Shown: positions 7,627-15,469 of the stretch, piece after piece
Layout of the letters: every line of letters starts with the position of its first letter
How positions within the stretch are numbered: position 1 is the stretch's first letter
From: Alphaproteobacteria bacterium
GTDB lineage: Bacteria; Pseudomonadota; Alphaproteobacteria; Acetobacterales; Acetobacteraceae
Direction: 5' to 3'
Assembly (NCBI GenBank): GCA_013298245.1
Contig: JAAFHD010000008.1
Location: 1-22,771 of the forward strand
Length of the DNA: 22,771 nucleotides
Translations under genes and position numbers: made by a program
Notes under the pieces: generated by a model
Database searches by the model: none
What the model was told of the DNA's origin: nothing
What the model saw: the letters and a program-made list of their open reading frames with translations, nothing else

Positions 7627-8739
7627 CCTGAAGGTAGGCGAATGGGCCCATGCCAGTGGCCCGGGCAGCGGCGTGAGGCATGCCAGCCGCGCGGCCATCG
7701 CAGCAAAGAACACCTGGCCCACCATGCGCGCCAACGCCGCCCCCGCGCAGAAATGCGGACCCAGCCCGAAACCCAGGTGACGGCTGGGTTTGCGCGTGAT
7801 GTCGAAGCGGTCAGGCTGGTCAAAGGCGCGTTCGTCGCGATTGGCGCTGCCATACATGACCAGCACTTTCGCGCCCGCCTGCATGCGCACACCGTGCATG
7901 TCCGTGTCGGCGGTCAGAATGCGTGCGAAGCGCTGCGCCGGCGTCTCGTAGCGCAGGATTTCCTCGATGGCGTCGGGCAGGCGCGCGGATTCGGCGGCAA
8001 GCAGGCGCGCCTGTTCGGGGTGGCGCATCAGCGCCAGCGCGCCGTTCGCAAGGAAGCTGCTGGTGCTCTCGAAGCCTGCGCCGAATACGGCGCGCGCCAT
8101 CCAGACCACGCTGTCGGGTTCGAGGTCCATCCCCAGCAGCGCGCTGATCATGTCCTCGCCAGGTGCGGCGCGGCGGCGATCCACCTGGCGCGCGGTGATG
8201 GCCAGCAGTTCCGCCTGTGCCGCCTCACCCTCCGGCGTGCGCGCGCGCGTCGCAGGGTCGCGATACATCGAGATGTCGATCAGCCGCTTGAACTCAGCCA
8301 GGTCCGCGCCTTCGATGCCAAGCAGATGCGCCATGACCGCGCCTGCCAGCGGCGATGTGACATCGCGAACCAAGTCGAATTCAGCGGACAGCGCGGTGGT
8401 CAACCGCTCGACCGTGGCTTCGATGAAGGCGCGCTCCCGCGCCACCTGCCGGCGGTTGAACGCGTCATTCACCAGCGCGCGCATCGCGGTGTGACGCGGT
8501 GGGTCCAGGCTGCCCACGGTGCGGCCCAGTTTCGCACGACTATCATCAATGACATTGCCGCCGGTGTTGGAGAACCGCGGCACATCATTCAGCGCCGCGA
8601 TCACATCCGCATGGCGGGACAGCACGAAGCAGCGCGCGCCCTCGCTCCAATACACCGGGTGCCGTTCGCGCAGCACGCGATAGAACGGGTAGGGGTCCGC
8701 ATGGACGGCGAAGTCGAAAGGATCGAAGCTGAACGCCAT
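7579..8739 (-). CDS. Cytochrome P450
   Basis: This 386-aa soluble bacterial (class I type) P450 monooxygenase has all core motifs: I-helix oxygen-activation AGFEST (221-226), K-helix E260-x-x-R263, and the heme-ligand loop [19 protein letters not shown] with proximal Cys331. The N-terminus [10 protein letters not shown]...[16 protein letters not shown] is typical, so the ATG at 8739-8737 is favoured over an upstream extension to 8871. That ATG overlaps the ATG of the divergent dehydrogenase gene by two bases. The last 16 codons overlap the 3' end of the sensor kinase gene; the family core ends at about SLTSLRV, so GDAQALQQ is a tail encoded inside the overlap. No ferredoxin or ferredoxin reductase lies nearby, so redox partners must come from elsewhere. 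Substrate unknown. Confidence 0.93.
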   Translation of the reverse strand: MAFSFDPFDFAVHADPYPFYRVLRERHPVYWSEGARCFVLSRHADVIAALNDVPRFSNTGGNVIDDSRAKLGRTVGSLDPPRHTAMRALVNDAFNRRQVARERAFIEATVERLTTALSAEFDLVRDVTSPLAGAVMAHLLGIEGADLAEFKRLIDISMYRDPATRARTPEGEAAQAELLAITARQVDRRRAAPGEDMISALLGMDLEPDSVVWMARAVFGAGFESTSSFLANGALALMRHPEQARLLAAESARLPDAIEEILRYETPAQRFARILTADTDMHGVRMQAGAKVLVMYGSANRDERAFDQPDRFDITRKPSRHLGFGLGPHFCAGAALARMVGQVFFAAMAARLACLTPLPGPLAWAHSPTFRSLTSLRVGDAQALQQ

Positions 8740-9640
8740 GAAGACGCAACGTAGCGGTATTCTGATCGCCGGCCACCCCGATGAAGCAGCGCGCATGAAG
8801 GACGCGCTGCTGCGCACCGGCCCGCACCCGGTCTGGCTGCTGGGCGAGGAATACGACGCCGCGCACATCACCTGTCTGGTGGCCTACAAGCCGCCGGCGG
8901 GGCTGATGGTGTCGTTGCCGAATTTGTCGCTGCTGCATGGCACGGGTGCCGGCGTGGATGCGCTGCTGGCGGCGCCTGATCTGCCCGCGGATGTGCCTAT
9001 CGGGCGTGTCATTGCGCTGGAACTTTCGCGCATGATGGTGCACCATGTGTTGGCTTCCGTGCTGCGGCATTTGCGGCGCGGCGAGACCTATGCGGCGCAG
9101 CAGCGCGAGGCCCGCTGGGTCCGCCACCCGCCGCGCGATATCGCTGCCTTCCGCGTCGTGGTGTTGGGCACCGGCGCGATGGGCGGCGCAGTGCTGGCGG
9201 CGCTGGGCGCGCTGGGCATTTCCGCGCAGGGGTGGAACCGCGCGGCAGGCCCGCTGGCCGACGCGCTCCACGGCGCGATGGTCGCCGTGGTGCTGCTGCC
9301 CGCAACACCCGCCACGCGCGGCGTGCTGGGTACTACCGCACTGACCGCGTTGGCCGATGACGCACTGGTCATCGCCGCCGGTCGCGGCGGCCAGGTGGAC
9401 GAAGCGGCGCTGCTGCGCGAACTCGATGCCGGCCGCCTCTCCGCCGCGCTCGACGTGTTCGACGCCGAGCCCCTGCCGCCGGACCACATCTTCTGGCGCC
9501 ACCCACACGCGCAGGTCACGCCGCACATCGCCGCCGCCCCGCACCCCGACGCCGTCGCGCGCTGCGTGTTGGAGAGCATGGCGCGCGTTGCGCGCGACGA
9601 ACCACCGCTGCATCCGGTCGACCGCGCGCGTGGATACTGA
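8738..9640 (+). CDS. D-2-hydroxyacid dehydrogenase, GhrA-like (glyoxylate/hydroxypyruvate reductase A type)
   Basis: This 300-aa NAD(P)-dependent enzyme of the D-isomer-specific 2-hydroxyacid dehydrogenase family reduces 2-oxo acids such as glyoxylate or hydroxypyruvate to D-2-hydroxy acids. The GhrA-type N-terminal domain contains LHGTGAGVDALL. The Rossmann fingerprint VVLGTGAMGG spans about 141-150, and the catalytic triad is visible as R216 (AAGRGGQVDE), E244 (DVFDAEPLP) and H263 (VTPHIAA). The start at 8738 fits the expected N-terminus and shares the palindrome CATG with the P450 start on the other strand; there is no strong Shine-Dalgarno (an AAAGGA lies too far upstream). The 3' end overlaps the next gene's GTG start by 11 bp. 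Context with DadA suggests it may process 2-oxo acids, which is inference. Confidence 0.88.
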   Translation: MKTQRSGILIAGHPDEAARMKDALLRTGPHPVWLLGEEYDAAHITCLVAYKPPAGLMVSLPNLSLLHGTGAGVDALLAAPDLPADVPIGRVIALELSRMMVHHVLASVLRHLRRGETYAAQQREARWVRHPPRDIAAFRVVVLGTGAMGGAVLAALGALGISAQGWNRAAGPLADALHGAMVAVVLLPATPATRGVLGTTALTALADDALVIAAGRGGQVDEAALLRELDAGRLSAALDVFDAEPLPPDHIFWRHPHAQVTPHIAAAPHPDAVARCVLESMARVARDEPPLHPVDRARGY

Positions 9641-10445
9641 AGCCGAGATCGCCCGCGCGCTGTTCACAGGCATGGTGCTGGGAACCGTCGCGCACGTGGG
9701 ACCGCCCGTCGCGGAGGAACTGGTCTTCCGCACCATCCGCCTGCAGCAGCAGGAACGCTTCCTGCCAGGCCTGGTGAAACTGGGCCTCGACGGCCTGCCG
9801 CACGCCATTGCCTGCGCGCGCTATCACATGCTCTCCAACGCGATTGGCGGCGTGCGCGTCTATTGCGTGGAGGAGAGCGAACGGAAAGCCTGGGTGGTCT
9901 ATCCCGCGCCGCGCTGGCTGTGGTGGGGCACGGCGGTGTGCGGCATTCCCGCGCAGGTGAGTGCCGCGATGCTGCGCGGCTGGCACGCACATAACGGCAT
10001 CGCGCTTGGCAATCCCCGCCTGGGTTTCGTGTGTACCGGCCAGGTGGCGGCCGGCGATGCCGCGCTGTCGGGCTACTATATCGAGGAGGTGCGCGAATTG
10101 GCGCCGGAGGAACGGCTGCGTTTTGTCAGCGAAACGCCGCCAGCGCCCGGGCCGCAGCCCGTGTTGCCGTCGGACGCTTGGCCCGCCGAACGCCGCGCAA
10201 AGGCCGCCCGCGGCTATGCGCGCGAGTACGCCCGCAGCTTGATCCTGGCGGCGGGCGAGATGGGCGGGCTGGATGCGTTGCTGCTGCGCGCGGCGCGGCA
10301 GGTGGGCTTGCAGTTCGGACATCTGCCCGCCGCCGCGCCCTTGCCGGTGCTGGCAGAGACGGGGCTCGGCCGCGCCATCGCCGCTGCGCTGAATGACGGC
10401 ATCGCCACCACATCCTGGATTGAACGCAACCGCGAAACCGCGTGA
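9630..10445 (+). CDS. Conserved-looking protein of unknown function
   Basis: This 271-aa protein probably starts at GTG 9630 inside the dehydrogenase gene (11-bp overlap); the in-frame ATG at 9672 would give 257 aa. I do not recognise the family. Notable parts are an aromatic motif WLWWG (96-100), GWHAHNG (117-123) followed by NPRLGFVCTGQ (128-138), GYYIEEVREL, and a predicted long C-terminal helical region. There is no signal peptide and no convincing transmembrane helix, so it is probably cytoplasmic. The well-ordered mixed composition, without the Arg/Pro-rich look of a shadow frame, and its tight packing between a dehydrogenase and a binding-protein gene support a real gene. An enzyme or substrate-modifying role in the same pathway is only suggested by position. 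Confidence 0.78.
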   Translation: MDTEAEIARALFTGMVLGTVAHVGPPVAEELVFRTIRLQQQERFLPGLVKLGLDGLPHAIACARYHMLSNAIGGVRVYCVEESERKAWVVYPAPRWLWWGTAVCGIPAQVSAAMLRGWHAHNGIALGNPRLGFVCTGQVAAGDAALSGYYIEEVRELAPEERLRFVSETPPAPGPQPVLPSDAWPAERRAKAARGYAREYARSLILAAGEMGGLDALLLRAARQVGLQFGHLPAAAPLPVLAETGLGRAIAAALNDGIATTSWIERNRETA

Positions 10446-10454
10446 AGTAGCGCC

Positions 10455-11942
10455 ATGCGCCACGCCCTTGCCCTGCTGCCCCTGTTGCTGACCGCGCCCG
10501 CCATGGCGCAGCCCGCGCAGAACACTTTGCGCATCGCGATCTTCGAGGATCTCGATGTGCCGGACCCTACCTTCTCGCGCAATTTCGCGGGCCACCAGGT
10601 TCTGTCCGCGATGTGCGACAAGCTGCTGGAATTGACGCCCGACGGCCGCTTCATCGGCAATGTCGCCGAGCGCTTCGAATGGACTGCCGATAAGCGCGGC
10701 CTGGTGCTGCATCTGCGCGCCGGCGTGACCTTCCCCGATGGCGCGCCTTTCGATGCGGAGGCCGTGGCCTTGGGCATCAACCGCCACATGACCACGCAGG
10801 GCAGTTTCCGTCGCGGCGAAATGCCGAGCGTCACCGGCGTCACGGTGCTGGGGCCACTGACCGCGCGGATCGACTTGTCGGAACCCTTCGTGCCGTTGCT
10901 GTCCATTCTGGTCACGCGTGGCGGCATGATGGTCAGCCCGCGCAACGCCACGACCAACGCGCCGCTGTGCAACGGGCCGTTCCGGCTGCGTGAGCGAGTG
11001 GCGCTGGACCGCATCGTGCTAGAGCGCAACCCGACGCATTGGAATGCGCAGAACATCCATATCGAGCGCGTCGTCTTCCGCCCCATCGCGGACGGCAATA
11101 TCCGGCTGCAGAACCTGCGCGCGGGCGCCGTGGAACTGATGGAACGCGTGGCGCCAACGGACCTTCCCATCGTGCGTGCGCAACGTGGCTTGCGCACGGC
11201 AAGCGCGGTCGAACTCGGCCACAACTTCATCCGCTTCAACGTGGCGAATGCGGCCGGCGCGCAATCCGCCTTCGGCCGCAGCGCTACCTTGCGCGCGGCA
11301 CTCGACGCCGCGATCGACCGCGAGGCGCTGGTGCGCGTGGTCTTCGCCGGCGAGGCGATCGCCGGCAACCAATGGGTGGCGCCCGACCATCCGCTCTTCG
11401 CGCGCGCGCATCCGGTGCCGGCGCGCGACCTGCCGCGCGCGCGCCGCCTGGTGCAGGAATCCGGCGTCGCCAACCCCGTGCTGCGGCTGAACACGCCCAA
11501 CCAACCGGAACTCATGCAGGCCTCCGAAGTTATCCAGGCGATGGCGGCCGAGGCCGGCATCCGTGTCGAAATCACCGCGATGGAAATCGGCGCCTATGTG
11601 CGCGCGAATGTGCAAGGCGCCTTCGAGGGCGGCATCGGATTCTGGGGCGGCCGCGCGGATCCTGACGGCAATATCAGCTTCCATGTCGGCTGCGGCGGCC
11701 CCAACAATGACGGCCGCTACTGCGTGCCGGAAGTGGAGGCCGCGCTCGCCGCAGCCCGCGCCGAACCCGCCGACGCGGATCGCCGCCCGCACTACGAACG
11801 CGCCGCCGCGACGCTGTTGCGAGACCTGCCCTATATCTGGCTCTGGCACCGCCGCAACACCTGGGCGCACACCGAGCGCCTGCAGGGTTTCGTGGCCTAT
11901 CCCGACGGCATGTTCCGCTATCCCGGCATGCGGCTGAACTGA
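10455..11942 (+). CDS. ABC transporter substrate-binding protein, family 5 (peptide/opine type)
   Basis: This 495-aa exported SBP_bac_5 protein has a signal peptide of about 18 residues (MRHALALLPLLLTAPAMA). The family hallmarks are the opening NTLRIAIFEDLDVPDPTFSR, GNVAERFEWTADKRGLVLHL-type strands followed by RAGVTFPDGAPFDAEAVALG, a SGP-like CNGPFRLRE motif, and the C-terminal YERAAATLLRDLPYIWLWH. Family members deliver peptides, opines, glutathione, nickel chelates or other compounds to an ABC importer. No permease or ATPase gene is next to it, so it is an orphan receptor here. Its stop overlaps the DadA start in TGATG, so the ligand may be an amino-acid-type compound oxidised by DadA, which is inference. 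Confidence 0.9.
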   Translation: MRHALALLPLLLTAPAMAQPAQNTLRIAIFEDLDVPDPTFSRNFAGHQVLSAMCDKLLELTPDGRFIGNVAERFEWTADKRGLVLHLRAGVTFPDGAPFDAEAVALGINRHMTTQGSFRRGEMPSVTGVTVLGPLTARIDLSEPFVPLLSILVTRGGMMVSPRNATTNAPLCNGPFRLRERVALDRIVLERNPTHWNAQNIHIERVVFRPIADGNIRLQNLRAGAVELMERVAPTDLPIVRAQRGLRTASAVELGHNFIRFNVANAAGAQSAFGRSATLRAALDAAIDREALVRVVFAGEAIAGNQWVAPDHPLFARAHPVPARDLPRARRLVQESGVANPVLRLNTPNQPELMQASEVIQAMAAEAGIRVEITAMEIGAYVRANVQGAFEGGIGFWGGRADPDGNISFHVGCGGPNNDGRYCVPEVEAALAAARAEPADADRRPHYERAAATLLRDLPYIWLWHRRNTWAHTERLQGFVAYPDGMFRYPGMRLN

Positions 11943-13186
11943 TGCGCATCTGTATTCTGGGCGCGGGCGTGGTGGGTCTGGCCACCGCCTACCAACTGGC
12001 GCGCGATGGCCATGCGGTGACCGTGCTGGACGCCGAGCCTGGCCCCGGCATGGTCACCAGCTTCGCCAATGGTGCGCAGCTTTCCTACAGCTATGTGGCG
12101 CCTTTCGCGGCGCCTGGTGTGGCCTGGAAAGTGCCCGGTTGGCTTGCCGATCCGGACGGGCCGATGCGGTTCCGCCCCGACTTGACCTGGCACCAGATCC
12201 GCTGGCTGTGGCGCTTCTGGCGTGCCTGCACCGCGACGCAATCGCGCGCCACGACCGCGGCGCTGCTGCGGCTTGCGGCGCTGTCGCGCGAACTCACGCA
12301 TGATGTGCTGTCGCGTGAGCGTCTGGATTTCGCCTTCAGCGCCAGCGGCAAGCTGGTCATCTACCCGGACGATGCCGGTCTGGCGGCCGCGCGCGCGCAA
12401 GTGGAATTGCAGGCGCGCATGGGCAGCCGGCAGGAGATGCTGGACCGGGCGGAATGCCTGGCGCGCGAACCAGCGCTCGCGCATGTCGCATCGCGCATCG
12501 CAGGCGGCGTGTGGACCGAAAGCGAGGATGCCGGCGACTGCCAGCTGTTCTGCGCCGAGTTGGTGCGCGTGCTGCGCGCTTCGAATTTCGATGTGAGTTT
12601 CCGTTTCAACACGCGCGTGACGCAGTTGCTGACCGCGGGCGGGCACGTGGTTGGCGCCGCCACGCCACACGGTGTGCAGGAGGCGGATGCCTTCGTGCTG
12701 GCGCTCGGCATGGGCGCGCGCGCCTTGGCGCGGCCGCTCGGGCTGGATGTGCCGATCTACCCGCTGAAGGGATATTCGCTGACCGTGCCGATCACTGGCG
12801 CCGCACCCGCTGTCAGCGTGACGGATATCTCGCAGAAGGTGGTCTATGCGCGGCTTGGTTCGCGGTTGCGCATCGCCGGCATGGCGGACCTGGTGGGCGC
12901 CAATATGCGCTTCGACAATGCGCGCCTGGACACGCTGCTGCGCCAGGCGCGCGGCACGTTTCCGGATGCCAGCGACTGGCGCGAACTGCGCCCCTGGGCG
13001 GGCCTGCGCCCCGCCACGCCAACGGGACTGCCCATGCTCGGGCCAGCGCCTGGCTGGCCGAACCTGCATTGCAATATCGGTCAGGGCGCCTTGGGATTCA
13101 CGCTGGCGATGGGCAGTGCCGCGGTGGTGGCGGACATGATCGCCGGCCGCGCGCCGCGCATCGAGGCGCGCGAGTTTTCAGCGTAG
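11942..13186 (+). CDS. dadA: D-amino acid dehydrogenase small subunit-like FAD oxidoreductase
   Basis: This 414-aa FAD-dependent DAO-family enzyme resembles E. coli DadA, which oxidises D-amino acids to 2-oxo acids and ammonia at the inner membrane and passes electrons to quinone. The dinucleotide-binding motif ICILGAGVVGLATAYQLA sits at about 3-20. DadA-specific stretches include SFANGAQLSYSYVAPFAAPGV, DAGDCQLF, SFRFNTRVTQLL, IYPLKGYSLTVPI, LRPATPTGLPMLG and a C-terminal GQGALGFTLAMGS. It is slightly shorter than E. coli DadA (432 aa). It is coupled to the upstream binding-protein gene through TGATG. Its last 9 bp overlap the convergent hydrolase gene. Substrate preference within the family (D-Ala, hydroxyproline or other) cannot be fixed from sequence alone. 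Confidence 0.87.
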   Translation: MRICILGAGVVGLATAYQLARDGHAVTVLDAEPGPGMVTSFANGAQLSYSYVAPFAAPGVAWKVPGWLADPDGPMRFRPDLTWHQIRWLWRFWRACTATQSRATTAALLRLAALSRELTHDVLSRERLDFAFSASGKLVIYPDDAGLAAARAQVELQARMGSRQEMLDRAECLAREPALAHVASRIAGGVWTESEDAGDCQLFCAELVRVLRASNFDVSFRFNTRVTQLLTAGGHVVGAATPHGVQEADAFVLALGMGARALARPLGLDVPIYPLKGYSLTVPITGAAPAVSVTDISQKVVYARLGSRLRIAGMADLVGANMRFDNARLDTLLRQARGTFPDASDWRELRPWAGLRPATPTGLPMLGPAPGWPNLHCNIGQGALGFTLAMGSAAVVADMIAGRAPRIEAREFSA

Positions 13187-14224
13187 CCAATCGCGCGCCG
13201 CGGCCTCTGCTTCGATAGGCGCGCGCGGGTCGGCCATCCAGGCCAGCAGGTCGCGCGCAACCTGTTCGCGCACGGTGTCGCGCAGCAGCAGATGGAAGCC
13301 GGTTGGGTAGTGGACGATGCGCCGGCCGTCGCGTTCCGGCAGTGCGCGCAGCACGCGGCGCTGGATGCGGATGGGCACCACCTGGTCGCGCCCGCCATTC
13401 AGCACCAGCACCGGCACCGCGCAGCAAGCGGGTAGTGCGGCGACCGCCTCATCCATCAAATCCACCAGGCCCTGCATCATGTCGAGGCGAATGATGCGCA
13501 GCGTCAGCGGGTCGGTGCCGAAGCGGCGCATGGCCGCGGCATTGTCGCTGGCGGTGATGCCGCCGGCGCCCGCGAAGACGCCGAGCGCCGGTGCGAGCGC
13601 GGCCGCGCCATCGAGAAACGCATGCGCGAAGGCAGGCAATTGGCCGCGTGCCATGACCGCCGGCGCCATCAGGATCACGCCGCGGATCGGGCCTGGTTGT
13701 TGTGCGGCGACAGCGGCGACTACGCCGCCCATGCTCTCGCCCAACAGGAATACCGGCAGGCCGGGGTGGCGTGCGGCGATCAGGCGTGCGGCCTCGCGCG
13801 CGTCATCCACCAAGGTCTGCCCGCCGGGCCAGATGCCCCGGTGCGGCGAGTAGCCGAAGCCGCGCTGGTCATAGGCATAGACGGTGGCGCCGCCGGCATT
13901 GAGCAAGGGTGCGCCCTCGACCCAGGTGTTGCCGCCATGGTCGCCGAAGCCGTGCAGTGCCAGCACGATGAAGCGCGGGTTTGTGGCGGGCCAGGCGCGC
14001 AATGCGAGCGCCATGCCGTCAGGCATGATCAACGCTTCGGTGGGCGTGGGTCCGGCGGGTTGTGGCGGCGGTGGCGCGGGCACCAGCGCCCAAGGGCTCG
14101 GGCGTTGTGGTTGCGCGGGTGCGGCCCAGGATTCGATGGCGGCGCTGCGGATGGCTGGGCCTGCCGGGCGCAGCGTCGGCGCGCAGGCCGAGAGCAACAG
14201 CGCCAGGGCGGCCAGCCATTTCAC
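13178..14224 (-). CDS. Alpha/beta hydrolase lipoprotein (monoacylglycerol-lipase-like)
   Basis: This 348-aa protein has a lipoprotein signal (lipobox LSAC, lipidated Cys14), a Pro-rich linker to about residue 60 and an alpha/beta hydrolase domain of the serine aminopeptidase S33/monoacylglycerol lipase type. The oxyanion HG is at 91-92, the nucleophile elbow GESMG at 162-166 (Ser164), the acid is D280 in NGGRDQVVP and the base H311 in YPTGFHLLL. It is likely anchored in the envelope and acts on lipid esters. The start is GTG at 14224-14222, overlapping the TGA of the upstream ABC ATPase gene (GTGA), so the two form an operon. Its 3' end overlaps dadA by 9 bp on the opposite strand. Confidence 0.9.
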   Translation of the reverse strand: MKWLAALALLLSACAPTLRPAGPAIRSAAIESWAAPAQPQRPSPWALVPAPPPPQPAGPTPTEALIMPDGMALALRAWPATNPRFIVLALHGFGDHGGNTWVEGAPLLNAGGATVYAYDQRGFGYSPHRGIWPGGQTLVDDAREAARLIAARHPGLPVFLLGESMGGVVAAVAAQQPGPIRGVILMAPAVMARGQLPAFAHAFLDGAAALAPALGVFAGAGGITASDNAAAMRRFGTDPLTLRIIRLDMMQGLVDLMDEAVAALPACCAVPVLVLNGGRDQVVPIRIQRRVLRALPERDGRRIVHYPTGFHLLLRDTVREQVARDLLAWMADPRAPIEAEAAARDWLR

Positions 14225-15164
14225 GCGGCGCGTGCCTCGCGCGTCAGGCGTAGGAAGATGTCGTTGAGATCGGCCTCGCGCGTTGAGATATCGGCGATCG
14301 ACATGCCCTCGGCGCGCAGCGCGTCGAGCACGGATTCCATTGCGGTTTCGCGGGCGCGGAAACGCAGCGCGATGCGGCGTGGCGATTCCAGTTTCGCGTT
14401 GAAGCGCGCGAGGCTTTCGGGCAGCGCATCGATGTCGCGCGCGAGCGTGATCGACACCGCCTTGTCATCCATCTGCGCCAGCAGATTCGCGGTGCTGTCA
14501 TGCGCGATGACGCGGCCATCGCCGATGATGGCGATTTCGTCGCACAGCGACTGCGCTTCCTCGAGGTAATGCGTGGTCAGCACGATCGTGGTGCCGGCGC
14601 GGTTCAGCCCGCGGATCATGGTCCAGAGCTGTTCGCGCAATTCCAGATCGACGCCGGCGGTGGGTTCGTCGAGCACCAGAACCGGCGGGCTGTGCACCAT
14701 CGCCTTCGCCACCAGAAGCCGCCTGCGCATGCCGCCCGAGAGGCTGCGCGCATAGGCGTTCGCCTTGTCCGCCAGGCCCACGGATTCCAGGATTTCCATC
14801 GTGCGCCGCGCGCGCGACGGCACGCCCCAAAGCCCCGCCTGCAACTCCATCGCCTCCTTCGGCGTGAAGAAGGGGTCGAGGTTCAATTCCTGCGGCACGA
14901 TGCCGATTTTCCGGCGCAGCGAAATCGCGTCCGCATCCAGGTCGATGCCCCAGACCTGCGCGCGACCCGACGTCTTGGTGACCACGCCGGCGAGGATATT
15001 GATCAGCGTCGACTTGCCCGCGCCATTCGGCCCCAGCAGCCCAAAGAAACTGCCCCGCGGCACCGCCAGATCAATGCCTTCAACGCCTCCTTCGCGGGCG
15101 CGTTGCCGCGCGGCGGATAGGTCTTGCGCAGGCCAGTGACGGCAATGGCGGGTTCGCTGTTCAT
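14221..15164 (-). pseudogene. YadG-like ABC transporter ATP-binding protein, frameshifted near its 5' end
   Basis: The intact reading would be about 314 aa, closely patterned on E. coli YadG, an ATPase of an ABC-2 type exporter. The N-terminus MNSEPAIAVTGLRKTYPP (ATG at 15164-15162, with the A-loop Tyr) is in one frame. From about 15077 the rest continues in another frame: Walker A GPNGAGKST, Q-loop GIVPQE, signature SLSGGMRRR, Walker B VLVLDEPTAGVD, H-loop LTTHYLEEA, plus the C-terminal accessory domain. The junction reads AAG-GCATTGAT where AAG-GGC-ATT-GAT (K-G-I-D) is expected, so one G appears to be missing. The first frame then ends at about 15003. This could be a true deletion or a sequencing error. 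No partner permease is seen; the lipase gene overlaps downstream. Confidence 0.85.
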
Positions 15165-15244
15165 GCACCACGCATATGGGGCGCGCGCGCGATGGTCCAG
15201 CGCCGTTTTTCGCGCTAAGCCATGCACGGAAAGGAACGCCCACC
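15165..15244. promoter_or_regulatory. Divergent intergenic region between ABC ATPase and zinc-finger/polA operon
   Basis: An 80-bp spacer separates two divergent starts and presumably holds the promoter for the zinc-finger/polA/MFS set. It contains a GC-alternating run (15180-15191) and one short T-run (15206-15210). AAGGA at 15231-15235 is a good Shine-Dalgarno for the ATG at 15245. I cannot identify convincing -35/-10 boxes. Confidence 0.4.
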
Positions 15245-15469
15245 ATGCGCGACCCGCAAATGACCGGCTACGGCCCCAAGCTGACCCCCGGCGTGACGCC
15301 CGAGGAACTGCATACCGTGCACAGCCGCACCGTCCCATGCGATGGCGGCGGCGGCGCGCTCGGCCATCCGCTGGTGATGCTGCGCATCGAGCACGACCAG
15401 GTCACCTGCCCCTATTGCAGCCGCACCTATGTGCTGGCCGAGGGCGCGCATGACGACCACGGCCACTGA
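15245..15469 (+). CDS. CHCC-type zinc-finger protein (NDUFS6/complex I 13-kDa-like)
   Basis: This 74-aa protein has the zf-CHCC pattern C32-x8-H41-x13-C55-x2-C58 (PCDGGGGALGHP ... VTCPYCSRTYVL), which binds one zinc ion. It is the bacterial counterpart of the zinc-binding C-terminal domain of mitochondrial NDUFS6, a complex I assembly/accessory subunit. In alphaproteobacteria these small proteins are widespread and usually encoded away from the nuo operon. The ATG at 15245 has AAGGA nine bases upstream; a further upstream ATG at 15176 adds only non-conserved residues. Its last 20 bp overlap the polA start, so the two are likely co-translated. The C-terminus is His-rich (HDDHGH). Confidence 0.88.
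   Translation: MRDPQMTGYGPKLTPGVTPEELHTVHSRTVPCDGGGGALGHPLVMLRIEHDQVTCPYCSRTYVLAEGAHDDHGH

Noticed and set aside
7642..8754. A 370-codon plus-strand frame opposite the P450.
   Set aside because: The P450 frame carries all family motifs; the opposite frame has none and is His/Arg/Gln-rich.
15060..15095. Programmed ribosomal frameshift in the ABC ATPase.
   Set aside because: No slippery heptamer or clear downstream stimulator is visible, and a single missing base in a short G run explains the break more simply.
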